A DNA stretch of 64,000 nucleotides from Seiridium cupressi (lineage: Eukaryota; Ascomycota; Sordariomycetes; Amphisphaeriales; Sporocadaceae), in contig JARVKI010000034.1 of assembly GCA_036674765.1 (NCBI GenBank), positions 1 to 64,000 of the forward strand, read 5' to 3'. The translations under genes and the position numbers were made by a program. Below the pieces are notes generated by a model, which had not been told where the DNA came from, ran no database searches, and saw only the letters and a list, made by a program, of their open reading frames with translations. This document shows positions 26,956-39,741 of the stretch, piece after piece (position 1 is the first letter of the stretch; the number at the start of each line of letters is the position of its first letter).

Positions 26956-29656
26956 CTAACCTCGCCTTTCGTTCAAGGCTCCAGCCATATTCAACCTCAT
27001 TGGTGTTGGTCTGACAATGTCAAAACTTCGACTAGGAACCGCCCTACCACCCGGAGTGCGCGGATGCGGAACATTGACGCGCCCTCGTTGCACAATCCGG
27101 CTTGGGTGGCCGAACTCGTCATCGCCGCTGTCACTGTCGCCGTCATCATAGTCTGCCAACCTCGCAAAGTAGTCCGCCAGGCCATCCACACTCGGTGTAC
27201 CCACGACCATATCGTACTGGGGAGGTGGTGTGGGTAGCGGTGGTGGGGCTTCATCTTCGTCAAATGCAGGAGGGTTGAATGACGGATACCGCATTAGATG
27301 TATCGGGCGCTGCACAGCTTGCGCGCCTCCTGCCTGTGCCTGCGTACCTATATGAGCTGCTGGTGGCGGTGGAAGAGGTGATGCCTCAGCACTCAGTGGC
27401 GTAGGCTCCACAGAGGGTATTGTTCCCGTGCTAGAAGCAGGTGAAGGATGTGTTGCGAGGATATTGGCGTCTGGACAACCACACGTAGCTTGTTGTCTAT
27501 ACATGGGTTGCTCAGCGCCTGAGTACTCGGGCAAACTTGTGTTGGCTTGAGTCGCCCGGCAGTTTAGTACCGTGAATGGCGAATCAATGCTGATCTCGAA
27601 GTGCCGCCTGCGCTTGCCCGCGGGGTCCTCTGGATCGAGCCGAGATATTCTCATGACGATCTGCTTCATGTCAATAAACAGAACAAACACATACACACAC
27701 GGAGTATGGGACACTCACTTTGATCCAGTGATAGACATTGACATTCCTCCAACTGCAGTCAGGGTTCAAGCGTAAGCTCTTGTCTTTGGCCATCTGTTCG
27801 CAAGTCGGAATCTGCACGTTCATCTCAATCTCGGTTGATCCCCAGTACGACTCTAGGCCCAAGTCCAAGTCGCCAAGAAGGTTGTCTGTCGGATCGGGCA
27901 GTGGCTGCGGCATGGTATGTCTTTGTGAAGCCTCAACGCTTCTTCTCCGTGCTGCAGCAATCCTTGCTTCATGTCTCTCATCCGGCGACAGTTCACCTCC
28001 GCTGAGAACTCTTACTTCCGAATTCTCGAATTGCTTGTCCAGGGGCTTTCCAGCCGATTTTTCAAGCAGTAGAATTTTTCTGCCCGGGTCTTTCCGCGTG
28101 ACACGACGGTCGTTTGTCCAATACTCGATTGATTCAGTGACAAAGACCTTAAGCTTGTGTACTTGAACCTTGGCCAGAGGCGTAAGCTTGAAAGCTATCG
28201 GAATTTTGGTACCAATGGGGAAGGATTTTCCCGATATCATGATGTCGTAATGAAGCTGGTCCTCCCATTGCCTGCTGATGGAGATTGGTTCCGTCATTTC
28301 CAGTGACAACTGATCGGGCACCCGGACAATGCAGACTTCCTTCGTCCCGTGTAGGTTCGGCTTGAATGCGCCTGCACGTTCGACGATAGTTTCCAATTCC
28401 CATTTCACGGAACCAAACTGCAGCTTCGTCGTCTCCAGTTGGTGATGATCAATCGGCAGTTCGAAGGAGTATTCATAGGTGCCAGGATAAAACACTTTGT
28501 ACCCTTTCAACTGTACTGGGTTGCCAGCAGGCGAATCGCCCTTTCCAAAGCTCCTAGATTGCTGGTTTTGCAGTGACAGGCGCTTGTATTCCTTCGCTGT
28601 GAGATTTCCATTCGACCGGTTCCTCAATCCCCCGGGAACTTGAGATTGGGACGGGACCGCCAGGTTGGTGTTCGATGAGGTCTCGTTGCTGCGCCGTATA
28701 GAATATGTGCACTGATTGCCATACTCGGTCTCCCACGTCTCATGCATGGCATGGAAGAACGTAAGCACCTGAGTTCTCAGTGATTCTTCTTCGAACTGGT
28801 CGACTTTCAAAGGTGGGATACCCTCGGGCCACTCGGTCCTGGCCTTTCCGGACAGCTTGAGCGTGACCGACTTGAGCTTGGCATTCTTAGTGACGTCGAG
28901 CTGGAGCTTGCCACGCAGCAGTGCTGTCGAGTTGGACGTCTCGTGTCGGGGGCGCCCGTCGTGTTCGAAACCGGTAAGGAAGATGTTGGGCTCCGCCAAA
29001 ATAATAGAGCAAGAGACACCCGAGCCGGACGCCACCGGCTTAGGAACCTCAGTCACGGCTGAACTCATGATGTTTTTTGCCGAGCGCATCGACATGATGC
29101 TATTCCCGTGTGTGTTTTGCATGGCAGTTCCTAGCATGGGAGAGCGCCGCGTATCAACCATTGTAGATGTCGGCATGTGGGATGCGCCGTTTGGTGGGAT
29201 CGCAATCATGGACGGCGGTCTAGTGGCCTCGTGCCAGCTAGAAGTACTGGACCGCGAAGAGCCTGGGACAGCACTCGATCTTGAGGTTTGTCTCGAGGCG
29301 TTGCTGGTGAAATGTGATTTTATTGGCTGGAGTACTTTCTCTAGCACTGCTCTCGAAGATGCCGGCGTAGAACTTGCACTCTTCTCCTTCCGCCCGTCCG
29401 TATCTCTGCGTTTCGACGGTTTAGCAGGCTTTCTGGGTCTGGAGATATACTGAAGCCTCAAGTCGGGTGGGATATAGCCTGACGGGTACGAAAGGATGTG
29501 GATAGCCTGGGGGCGTCGCGTACGAGGTCGTATGCGTGGAGTCGGAAAGGCTGGTGAGCTGTTGACTGGAGTCCTATTTCTTGGCCTGTAGTAAACGCTG
29601 CCGGCCTGAGGGTATGAGTAGTTCTCTACTCGGTATACGGGTTCTGAATCTGTCAT
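26956..29656 (-). CDS. Arrestin-domain PY adaptor (ART family)
   Basis: Two exons (29656-27719, 27660-26956) with one 58-nt intron give 880 residues. A basic, Ser-rich N-terminus of about 200 residues precedes the arrestin N domain (SIILAEPNIFLTGFEHDGRP, LRGKLQLDVTKNAKLKSVTLKLSG, and VFYPGTYEYSFELPID). The arrestin C domain follows (YDIMISGKSFPIGTKIPIAF, VFVTESIEYWTNDRRVTRK, and ESYWGSTEIEMNVQIPTC). The C-terminal tail has PxY-like elements (LPEYSG, PPPQYD) that recruit Nedd4/Rsp5-type ubiquitin ligases. These adaptors bring transporters to ubiquitination and endocytosis. Start MTDSEPVY was chosen because the frame upstream lacks family features. The frame is intact. Confidence 0.88.
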
Positions 29657-32600
29657 GTTGCCGCGGTTAGACACCCAATTCCAACATTGCACATTCAGTG
29701 GGACAGTAAAAGGCAACAATGCAACGAGAGCTGGCTATGGGACAGAAGAATATTTGAGTAGAATGCCGAGGCAGAGAAATTATGACCGCCAACGAGTGGA
29801 CAATGGCAGATGGCCATGCGAGTGATTGCGGTCCTGCAATATTATGCGACAATGTCGAGCATAGGACCAATTCGACCCAATGCGTTGGCAGACGTGGAGC
29901 ACAAGATTATAGTGTGTAGGGATGGCCAGACAAGAGTTGGGCAAGAACGTCCCAGCACCTAGTGTAGAACAACAATAGTCGGCAAGGGGGAAAAGGACCA
30001 ACGCTGATCATGCCAGGGCAGGGAACAAAGGGACGCAAACATCAGAGAGGAAACAGAGGGGAGGGGGGAAACCTACAAGAGCTTTGGGCGTGAATCAGAA
30101 AGTCATAACAAAGTCATTAATGGGTGCTGGGAGTAGCGAGACACAAAAGCGACCACGACAGTTTGCGATAGAGGAGAGCAATGCGAAGCAAGCAAGTAAG
30201 CAGGGCCACGGGAAGCAAAGCAACGTAAAGCCTGCTTGCTTGTAAGGAAGCACCCGGTTGGAAGGTGTGTCTCAAATTTGCTGCCCCGCGCCGATACTTG
30301 TTTGCAGCGAGCGCAAAGATGCTGGGCTGGCCGATGCGGTGTGTTAGATGCGCAGGCCGGCGTAGTATTCGAGATTGGAGGGCTCTGAGCTGTTCGGGCG
30401 CGGCGGTGGAGCGGCGCAGAGAGGTGAAAGGGGACAGATGAAATGCCTTTAGTGTCGGTGAACGCGAGCGTGTATGTGTGCGAGTAATATCGTCGTGTTG
30501 TTGAAGTGGGATTGAGCGCATCACTGACGGGCGGCACATGTACCCTAGCACCGTACTGGCAGCCTGGCGGACCTGGAGCCCTGCTGTATGGGGCCGCGGA
30601 TGGCCGGCGAGTGGTTGTCTTGCTGCGGATGATCTACCTATGATGTAGTGCTCTGCAAAGAAGATGCCTGTTTCTTGGCACCGAGCCCGACTGCGGACGC
30701 TTTGGCAAAGCCTGCGACTAATGAAAGTATTTGAAGTTCCTCAATGGAGGAGCCCCAGTCTGCCCTGGCTATCTATCGCCCATACCGCCCCTCACTCCAG
30801 CGGCTCTGTCGGATTGAACCCACTTGGCCAAACAAAGTTTTCCTTCTAGAAAGCCGCCGTGCGCACGCATATTGCTCGCTCCATTCGGCGTCGCGCAAGG
30901 ACGCCTCTTTGCTCAGTGCCTACATGTACATAGACTTTCTTACTTGTCAGGCGGCATTGCGCGCGCGCCCTGAAGATCGTATTTCTATTTCCGATGTGCG
31001 CGGGAACGGCTATGGCTATGGCAAATGGTGCGGTGGGACGAATCGCCGTCGCTCTTTGGCTGCGTTTCGGAAGCGCGAACGCATTCGTACAACGTCGTGA
31101 TAACTTGCCTCAAAGGGCTCGTCCATTGCCGGGGCCTACCCAAAACAGGGCATGAGGGAATCACCGGATGCATACCTGCAGCCCTCATCGCCAATCATGC
31201 GCAAAACACCAGCCCCACCATCGCCGGTCATTGGAGACTCGCTGCAGATTTGCTCCCCATAATACCATTTTGTCATGCTTCAAGCAGGCACTGGATCTGC
31301 CCGAGCTAACCGTTGTGGCCGGGACAGCCACGGCCCAATTCTAACTAACTGGAAATTAATCTTTGCCAATGCTATGCGCATGACTAAGGGTTACCCTTCA
31401 AGCTGGGCTGCTTTATCAACACATCGTGAGAGCCTATCAATTGGACATTAAACCATTCAACTTGAACCAGGAGCCGTGTACCTGGATTCAGGGATCCAAC
31501 CGGCACGTTAGGCGACAAAATAAGCATCCCCATATTTTTGGAGAGACACGTCAGATTCTCCAGACCGGGGTGGCCTTACCAGCAGATTCCGATCATGGGA
31601 CACCGTACGAGGTACAAGTTGCCTATATTATGCATTGAGGCACATATTTCGCAAATCTCTTGAAAGGTGCTGCCAGGGAATTGATCCCCCATAAGCCTGC
31701 TCTCCCTCTGTCATGCCAGTACAATATTACGCTGTCGCACAATCAAGCCAGTATTTTGGCTGCGCCAACATTGCCGACGTCAGAGGCCAGCATCATCGGG
31801 TCACCAATTATTTCATCAACGGGCGGGAACCTCTGGTAACTGCAGCGGGCAAAGTAAAAAAAAACTGGACCCGGCATCTGGGGGACCCGGAGGTTCGGAT
31901 TTCTGCCCACGACAGAAGGCGAACATGGTTGCATGGGCTGCACGCACACTCCTGACTCATCACTGTACTGTCATTATTTCCAAGCCAATCATTGGGCATC
32001 TGCCATATGTGCTTCGTCTCTGCTCCGAGCCGTGTAGATGCGTCTAGACCTGTTGATCGCAGACGATATTGATTTGATGCTTACTGATCGCGCAGGTTCT
32101 TGTTTGCGCCAAACTCCAATGAAGTCCAAAGCCACTGTCGTCATCAGGGTCCTTGCGTTAAGGCTGAGAGACCCACGATATCGACCGTACAGCTCGACAA
32201 CTGGGACATATTCCAACAACTGTCTTTGGGTTTTAAGTTGACCGGAACTCTGTACCTGCTAGTCTGTATATGCTGCAGGAGGCGCCCGACTTTTGTTCCA
32301 AGGAACTGGACGAGATCTGAGACATGGTCAGCGGGCAGAGAAACATGATCTCCGCCAATCGTTTTTGGCAATGCCCTGGAAGCCAAACTGCCAAACTGCC
32401 AAAACCGTGTGTGCCAAGCTTTTGGGGTGCGTTTTTGGGAGTCTCATTCGACGAAACCCCACGCCAAACCTTGACGGCCATGCGACCTCCAGACTCGCGG
32501 CCGTGGCTGATCTCCGCGTTTCGAAACATGTGCAGTAACTGGCAGAGCAATTTGATTCTTCTTGCTTCGCTCTGCAATCGAGATGGTGCGTCATGCACTT

Positions 32601-33862
32601 GGTAACTAGCTCGGCTATTCGCACGCTGACGCGGTCTCTTGTGACAAGAACCTCAGCACTTATCGCTATAATAGCGCTTCGGATCTGCGGCATGGGAAAT
32701 ATGCCAATCATGATATTTCCGCGTCCATACCACCGGTGCAATTGCATTTGGAATGGGTTTTCAAATATCTGTATCAAGCTATCCCGATGTCACCTAAGGT
32801 TACAATACGATATCTAGCACGGTCACATCCGGAAGGTTCGGGAATGACACAAACTGACGTATGCAGATCGAATCTACTACCACCCAAGCGTCGATCAGGC
32901 CTGGACAAGATTGGAGCCGCAGTAGAGATTTGGAACGAATTTCTGCTAGTGAAACATGCGTCAGCGAAAGAACACTTTGATAGACGCAACCGACGCACGT
33001 CCCAGCGCGACTTCCGATTGGGTATTGAGGTCCCAAGCGGGTTTCGGTTGATGCAATTGGAATTTTTATCGTATACCAGCTTTACCCCTTTCGTCCAAGG
33101 ATAGGAACATTTTCTAATTCCAAATTGCTCGACAACTTCACGTTGTTCGAACGTCTTCATGGTGGATTTTGGGATATCATTGACTTGAGAACAAGTCTAC
33201 TCGACCGAACATTCTCTAATGATGCGTCTCTACCTCAAGCCTTATTGCTGTCAGCCAGCAAGACATACAGCCACAACCGCATGAAGGCATTGATGCTACC
33301 GTATCATGTCTTGATAAAAATCTACTATAATATCAAGCTCATGGATAGTATAGTATATCAAATACGGGCCCACCATTGCTTGCTATCATTCAATGACCAG
33401 AATGAGTATTACAATATCAACCATCACCCGATCTGTGAATTGGATTCATCACAAACACGATAAGTGCTGACATTGGAGCTGAGAATCACGTACAACTATC
33501 TGCCCCCCGCTTCGCATGAGGTGGTCGCAGGTTTGTGATCTGCTATATTTCAAATGAGGATCAATTCTCCCGGCTGCCTACGATTTGTTGATGACTCAAG
33601 TTCCAGGGGCTGATGCTACTAGCAAGCGTACATAACGACTTAAAGGCTAGCCATTTACACGAGAATGATATGTTATAAATCACGATTACGAAGCGGTTCC
33701 CTGGAAATTTTGGTGCATAGAGATCATCCATCGTTAATAAGTGCTTTCAGATCAGCAAGGCGCGTCCTTTCCTCGGGCCTCTGGCAGGGAAGTAAGCAGG
33801 CCGAGCTGACGAAGCGGTATCTACGCTTGCAGCGATCACAGCCTCGCACTAAAGAGAAAAAT
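29657..33862. other. Long gene-poor region
   Basis: About 4.2 kb without a convincing gene. The first 900 bases are the arrestin promoter and probable leader. Two overlapping 144-codon minus-strand frames at 30103-30551 are in different frames and look like chance. Frames at 32774-33160 (minus) and 33125-33463 (plus) have no motif. I see no transposase or reverse transcriptase signature. Confidence 0.55.
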
Positions 33863-33945
33863 AGGAGGGAGTAAACTAGGAGGGAGTAAACTAGGAGGGA
33901 GTAAACTAGGAGGGAGTAAACTAGGAGGGAGTAAACTAGGAGTGA
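33863..33945. repeat. 15-bp minisatellite, about 5.5 copies
   Basis: Five perfect tandem copies of AGGAGGGAGTAAACT (33863-33937) are followed by a diverging partial copy. The unit is a multiple of three, so the minus strand shows a repeated pentapeptide LLVYS in one frame. I see no gene around it. Confidence 0.95.
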
Positions 33946-33952
33946 GGATCCC

Positions 33953-36575
33953 TTCAAGTTTGGGATACATTCACACTGCAACCTGTGTTCACGGCCCAAA
34001 AGGAGTCAAGAACTGAAGTTGGACCCCTCCTACAAGAGCTAGCGCATTGCGACTTCCGGTTCCTTTCCACCTCCTCAACCTTCACTGCTTCATTAAGCCG
34101 ATCAATTCGACATTAGGAACGGCCATATGCTTCAGTATCTGCAGACTGAGTAACATTGCCCCGATGAGAGTAGTAGCACATCGCCTAGTCATGTGAGACG
34201 AAGAAACCGTCTTCTTCTCCTCAGATTTCCTTGTGAAGTTTTCCATGGTGTTGATCACTGACTGATTATACAAAAATATCTGAGCGCTAGCCTAGAGTGT
34301 TTTATGACAATTAGTCACCAAAGATCATTTTAAATTACCAAAGCTCAGAAATTTATAAAATATCAGTGTCTCGTACATGATGCCTTCTTACATACATACT
34401 GCCACGTCTTGCTAACAATAGAAAGCTCGACATTTGATTTCGACAGACCGTCGTGAAAGTCAAGGAAATACCAAGTAGTCATGCCATGTGATACAGTGTC
34501 TTAAATATACCTACTGGCTCAAGAAATCTCTAGATAAGAAATCCCCCGTATGATATGTGGGTAATCGTGCCCGCGTTTAGCAATGGAACTCCTTAGATAT
34601 CAACTCTTCCGTAGTCTCTGTAGTCTCGTTGAAAAGTTGGCCAAATAACCATAGCCACTGGGTTTTAGGATGCGTACTACCACACTGCGCTGGGTTGCCT
34701 TCTATTAGAGGCTGGCCCTCCTTCGCTATCATCGTAGACATTGGCAGCCTAGCACTAGATCGTATTTTGAAGATAAATATCTATATACCTTATCCACTAA
34801 TATTAAGATACTCAAGATTCAATTAGTCCTTAGTATAGATGATTCTACTGTTAAATACGTTTATATATCATAATCGTCTGCTAAAATGGTGGGTTTCTTG
34901 GGTTTCTTGGGTTTCTGATTCTTCTCGTCCTAACAGTAAGGGGGCTCCCCTTTAGTCAAATTAGTTAGCATTAGTTTTGTCAAGTCAGCGATATCTCATT
35001 GAAATCCGCGGTTCTTGGAAAACAGGTAGATAGAGTTGAACGGTAACCTCGTCGGACTACCGACTAACGGTATCATCGACCAATGACCAGTACGTCGGAG
35101 ACATGGCTAGGCTGACCAAAGCGGCCGAATCGCGGTTAATGATGAAAGTCAACGGTTCTCATTTATAGATGAGGCCCAGACTGTCTGAATCCTACCTTCA
35201 CTTCGACTGGCCAGCCTCAAATGCACAAGGAATGTGTATCTACATCAGCTAAAACCACTGGAAGCATAACCAGTACTTGGGGGACTTGCACAACTCTCAC
35301 CAACCCGGCACTATGACTATCAAGCTCGTATTTTCTATGCATTAGAGCCGTGTTTCGACGTTACGGCTCCCCGTGTTAACACCGCAGACTAGCCCGTGAT
35401 GCTGTGTCAAGCATCTTGATCATCGGCAAAGCCCTCTCGTGCAGAAGGGTAAGATCTAATGGCATATAAAGAACAAACAATGCCTTAGTGCACGTGACAA
35501 CCGACCCCGGCCAGCTTCGAGGCAAACATCAACGCTCATTTGTATAATTTTAAGAGTATCCATCATTATATCAAGGTTTACCTTGCTCAGTGATGCTAAG
35601 ACCCAGGGATTCTAATGGGATATAGTGATACAACGTATATTTCATAACCAAAGCGAACCTATTATACAGACTTCAATTTCAACTGTGGGCTCAACCGACA
35701 ACTTAAGTCGCCATCTGTATAGCCTAGGCAGCTGGCCAGAGGCCACCCTACCCAGCCGCACCTATACGCCGCGCTGTGGTTTCATCATATAGCCTATAGA
35801 GTCTTGTGTCGGCCATCAAACTCGTTGATCCCATCATGATTGTGCATGATCCATTGTATCTTGGCTCCAGTAACTTTTTGTATTGGACTGGGCTTCAGAG
35901 ATTCATCAGTCCTCCCTGGATCGAGCTCCTATATCTCTAATCAGTCATTGGTACTTATGGTTATTCCTTGACTTATTTACCTCTTGAGCCACGGTATATG
36001 AGTAAAAGCCCTGCCAGCCCAATGAGTATGTTGAGGGACTGGAGGACGACGTTGAGGATGGTGTCGAGGGAGATAGGAGGTACTGTTGTCGTTCCGCTTG
36101 ATGATTCACTGTGTGACGGATCCATGGCGATTTTGTAACGATGCTTGGCTTGCTGACTTTCACAACTGTCAAGCATTGCGTTTATACCTACAAGTGTTGG
36201 TACTTTTGTTCAAAACCCGAGCATTCGCCACGATTATGATTGGTCTGCCTGTAAGTCCAAGTAGACCTCAGATGAAATGCCCTGCGCAGATGCGCCAGTC
36301 CCGGGGCTGGGAACCGCATGTAGCTAGTGGTCCTTTTGACCAATAAATGCCACTGGGCGGCGGTGGTACTTTTGTTTAGCCAACCAGAACGTTAGAGCTG
36401 CGGCTGGACTCAGGCACCCCATCACTTGTCCCCTAGAGCTCCATGTATGGCTAAATACCTGTACAAATAATCTGATATGCCCTTGCGGTCACGAATTCAT
36501 CCTGTCCTAGAACATCCACGCTAGCATTCTCTATACTCCTCTGCCGGCAGCTTACCCAGGCTGACGCAGGCCGGC
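33953..36575. other. AT-rich gene-poor region
   Basis: Short frames only. A 9-bp triple repeat (GGGTTTCTT) lies at 34891-34917. A weak 50-codon membrane-protein-like frame is listed separately at 35973-36125. The right end holds the promoter of the Clr5-cyclin gene. Confidence 0.55.
35973..36125 (-). CDS. Possible small single-pass membrane protein
   Basis: A 50-codon frame starts MDPSHSESSS and contains one hydrophobic helix (LNILIGLAGLLLIYRG) before a short basic end. A GTAAAT donor-like sequence overlaps the last codons, so it could continue in another exon. No family is recognised. Short TM-like frames are common by chance in AT-rich DNA. Confidence 0.22.
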   Translation of the reverse strand: MDPSHSESSSGTTTVPPISLDTILNVVLQSLNILIGLAGLLLIYRGSRGK

Positions 36576-38483
36576 ATGATATCTAACAATACCCGGAAGC
36601 GGGCCAGAGAACACTCAGCGGAGGCATGGGAAGCCCAGCGCGAGGAGTTCACAGAGCTTTATTCCGCGAAACGCCTTAAACTGAGTAGCGTCATGGATAT
36701 CATGCTGAGAGAAGGGGGTTTTGAGGCGACGTAGGTCTATTATTTCTCTGGTCATTTGGAACAAAACACCACCAGCGTCTATTACTCACTATTACAACGA
36801 GCTAAACTTATGCAGTGAAAGGCAATTCAAGCGAAAAATTGAACTTTGGGGCTTGGAGAAGAATGTCAAGGCCAAGGAAAAGGACATCATGCTGCGAAAG
36901 CGTGCGCTGCGGAAGGCTGCGGAAGGAAAAGAAACCCGGTTTATGTTGAACGGCAAAGAGGTTGGAGACCATAAGCTGGAGAGATATAGTAAGAGTAAGG
37001 GACTGTTGGGCGATGAGACACATATGCCGCGCTCACCTTCCACCCCAACCAATCTGACGTGTTATACACCTGTCATACCGGAGCCTACGCAAGATCCGGG
37101 CGTCCCAATTTCGACCAGACACGCACCCTACGAGAATGTTTCGCTCGATGGTGATTCGAAAGCCGGTACCCGCTCATTGGCAATGACAGGAGAAAGACTG
37201 CCGCACGAGACTGTCAACTCACCACCAGCCGTGGCAGATCCTACAAACACGAAGATGTATTCCAATTTGAGAGTAAAATCTATAGCCCGACAAGTAATGG
37301 CAAAAAGATTGGGAAATGGGGACTTCGATACTATCTGGAGGACACTCGCGATGGTGAGTTATCCAATGGATCCATCTCGGTATCTAATGTTAATAAGTGT
37401 CCTTTCTCACTAGTTTACCTGTTTTATATGGAAGGAACCATGGGAACATGTGGCCTTCACGATGGAATCCCCGGCAGCGACGCCGGAACACGTCCTAGGG
37501 ACGACGGTTACACCCTTGTTTTGCGAATAGTGCCGTACCATCACAAGCACCATTATGATGACACTTAGCGACGTCCTTCTAGCCACATTATATCTCTATC
37601 GAGCGAGAACATATCACAGAAAGCTCGTATTTGCCCAGGGATCTAAATTCCGATTCGCGGTGGTAGCTTTGATGCTAGCGAATAAATGTGAGTTTCTCAA
37701 AATATTGCATTTTAGCGGCTGCCATGCCCTTTAAGGATGAGATGAAACAGGAAGAGATAGAAGGTAACAAAGGTTGTTTCCCGTTCTGAACGGAACTGAC
37801 AAATTGCCCACCTTACATAGGTAGTCTCCGAGGATACCAGCTACACAGCCAGGACTTGGGGTGAAGTCTCTGGCGTAGAACTGTCCGAGATCCGCATAAT
37901 GGAGGTGGAGTTTTTGCCAAATCTCCATTACAACCTATATGTGTCTAAGACGAAGTGGAGGGATTGGACGACCGAGGTGATGCAATTGAGGTTTAAGATA
38001 ACCATGACGGTGAAGCATGATCCGGGTAGGTTTGAACATTCGACCCGTATTACAAGCTCGGGCGAAGGCAGTGACTATGCGACTCCTTCAAGCGACCTGT
38101 TACCTGTTGAGCCCCGAGACCATGAGAGTCGTGGGCATGCGGGCCCGCCATCATCGCCACGTGCTTCCGTTTCCGGGGCCATACCCACACGTAGACAAAC
38201 CCCCCGACTACCCACAAGGCCTACGACGCCTTTCATCCCCATGTCGCCGTCTATGTTTTTCTCACCTCAGATCCACGAATTTCTCATATCTTTCTTCATA
38301 GAAGACCTGTCAACGACGAGGCTAGCCAAGAGCAGCACAACCGATTTGATGGCAAATGAGATCGCAGCCGAGAATCTAGAGTTGCGCCACATCGGAGCGG
38401 CTGGGGAACGGAAGACGCAGAGGAGCAACATGCCGATGGCCGCGAGAATATTGCAATCCCCTGATTGGTCACCTGTGTGGTAA
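36576..38483 (+). pseudogene. Clr5-domain / Pho80-like cyclin fusion, interrupted by TAG
   Basis: Four exons (36576-36730, 36816-37353, 37414-37687, 37825-38483) join in phase to 542 codons. Residues about 15-70 are a Clr5 domain: WEAQREEFTELYSAKRLKLS, VMDIMLREGGFEATERQFK, and KIELWGLEKN. Clr5 is usually N-terminal in fungal nuclear or ankyrin proteins. A disordered linker follows. A Pho80/Pcl-type cyclin box then spans about residues 215-345: TLAMFTCFIWKE, SDVLLATLYLYRAR, GSKFRFAVVALMLANKF, TARTWGEVSGVELSEI, and IMEVEFLPNLHYNLY. Such cyclins partner Pho85-type kinases. The Ser/Pro-rich tail ends at 38483. Codon 270 is TAG (37528-37530), just before the first cyclin helices; from recalled relatives a Trp (TGG) is expected there. 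The frame is open on both sides. It could be a broken gene, a sequence error, or a short intron masking the stop. Confidence 0.7.
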
Positions 38484-38923
38484 GGTTTGGTAAAATTGTA
38501 GATTTAGAAGCATTCATCTTAAAGCTATATCACTATTCATTTCCATCCTTTCATATTCCATTTCCCAGTCTAAAATAAACCTTACGATGTAGGAGGCTGA
38601 GAAGTATGCTAGTCTTGGGGGAATGTTGGCACGCACTACATACCACTCACCCGCACTAGATGATTATTGGTGACCACTTGCTAGGACCCTGACAGCCTCC
38701 AACCCAAGCTAGCGACGATGCAGCTCCAAGGAGTGTTGCACAATATATATCTTATTATAGAAGCGTTCACTTGAGCACGTCCTAGCGTTTACTTGATCAT
38801 TACTGCCAGCAAGTCGCCCCCCTACGGCTCAGCCGCACAAGTAAGTCCTCATTCAAGTGACGTGATTTCCTGTTGATCTGAGGTGATTGAAGGATAATTC
38901 CAAAAGATTAAGCCCCACTTCTC

Positions 38924-39245
38924 GACTTCTTCCATCGCGAGACTCTTCATAAAACTATGGCACCCCATCCATTACCAAGCCGAGCGAGAGCGTTATGGGG
39001 AAGATTGCACGGTTGGAGAAAGGCTGCCTTCGTCACTAGTAAACGCTGTTAAGGGAGGACACGCAGGGTTCGTGTGAATGCTACTCGAGAGAGGAGCGGA
39101 CACCAGAGCAATAAACAATAGGGTCATATGCCCATTGATGTGTACGCACCGGATGATGCCTGAGATTTACTTATTGCTGCGGAGAGAAATAGATTATAAA
39201 GTTTTCGAAACTCTGGATATTTTCATCGGAGTAGAAGACAAGTAG
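38924..39245 (+). pseudogene. Ankyrin-repeat relic
   Basis: One frame, open from about 38924 to 39074 and ending at 39243-39245, contains NAVKGGHAGFV, then TGA at 39075-39077, then MLLERGADTRAINNR. This is a clear ankyrin-type helix pair (GGHAG... LLERGADTRA). Relatives have a basic residue at the TGA position, often Arg, so CGA-to-TGA fits. The repeats fade after about 15 residues. No start, no neighbouring repeats in frame and no splice pattern were found, so it is a fragment. Confidence 0.55.
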
Positions 39246-39741
39246 TTGGCACTCGCTGATTTAAACTGACAAACATCGAGGACCCAACGCCCGGCCTCGC
39301 AATCCTTCCGGAAATAAGAAATAAAGACGTGGAGTTTCTGGTCGTTGTTGTTTTGTATTGTTTTATTCTAATACGAATACCGTGCCACGTTATATACGAA
39401 ACTCGATAGGAAGTATAGCGTCCTTAGCTTCTTAGATCCTCCCCAAATATCCGTTGATCAAGATTCCGCCCTTGAAAACACCTGTTTTGAGGGTTTCAAG
39501 AATGCCGGCGACGCTGCGCGAGAAGTTTCCTTGTGCTAGCCGGGAAACAAATTCTTATGAACGACATCATCTATAGGTTCTCTTGTTTGACTTCAAACAA
39601 CTTCGGATCTCTTTACTTGAGTAATAGAACAAGTTCTTGTTTGATCAGCACTCCCAGCCCAGTGTTTGCTGTAGAGATCATTCTCAGGCTGGTAAAGCTA
39701 CTGGAACATGGTCTTGTTTTCCATCTGTATAGACTAGTTTG

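Noticed and set aside
30103..30551. Two 144-codon minus-strand frames upstream of the arrestin
   Set aside because: They overlap in different frames, have no motif, and lie in what is probably the arrestin promoter or leader.
32774..33160. 128-codon minus-strand frame
   Set aside because: No motif, no helix or strand periodicity, and no start context or introns typical of genes here.
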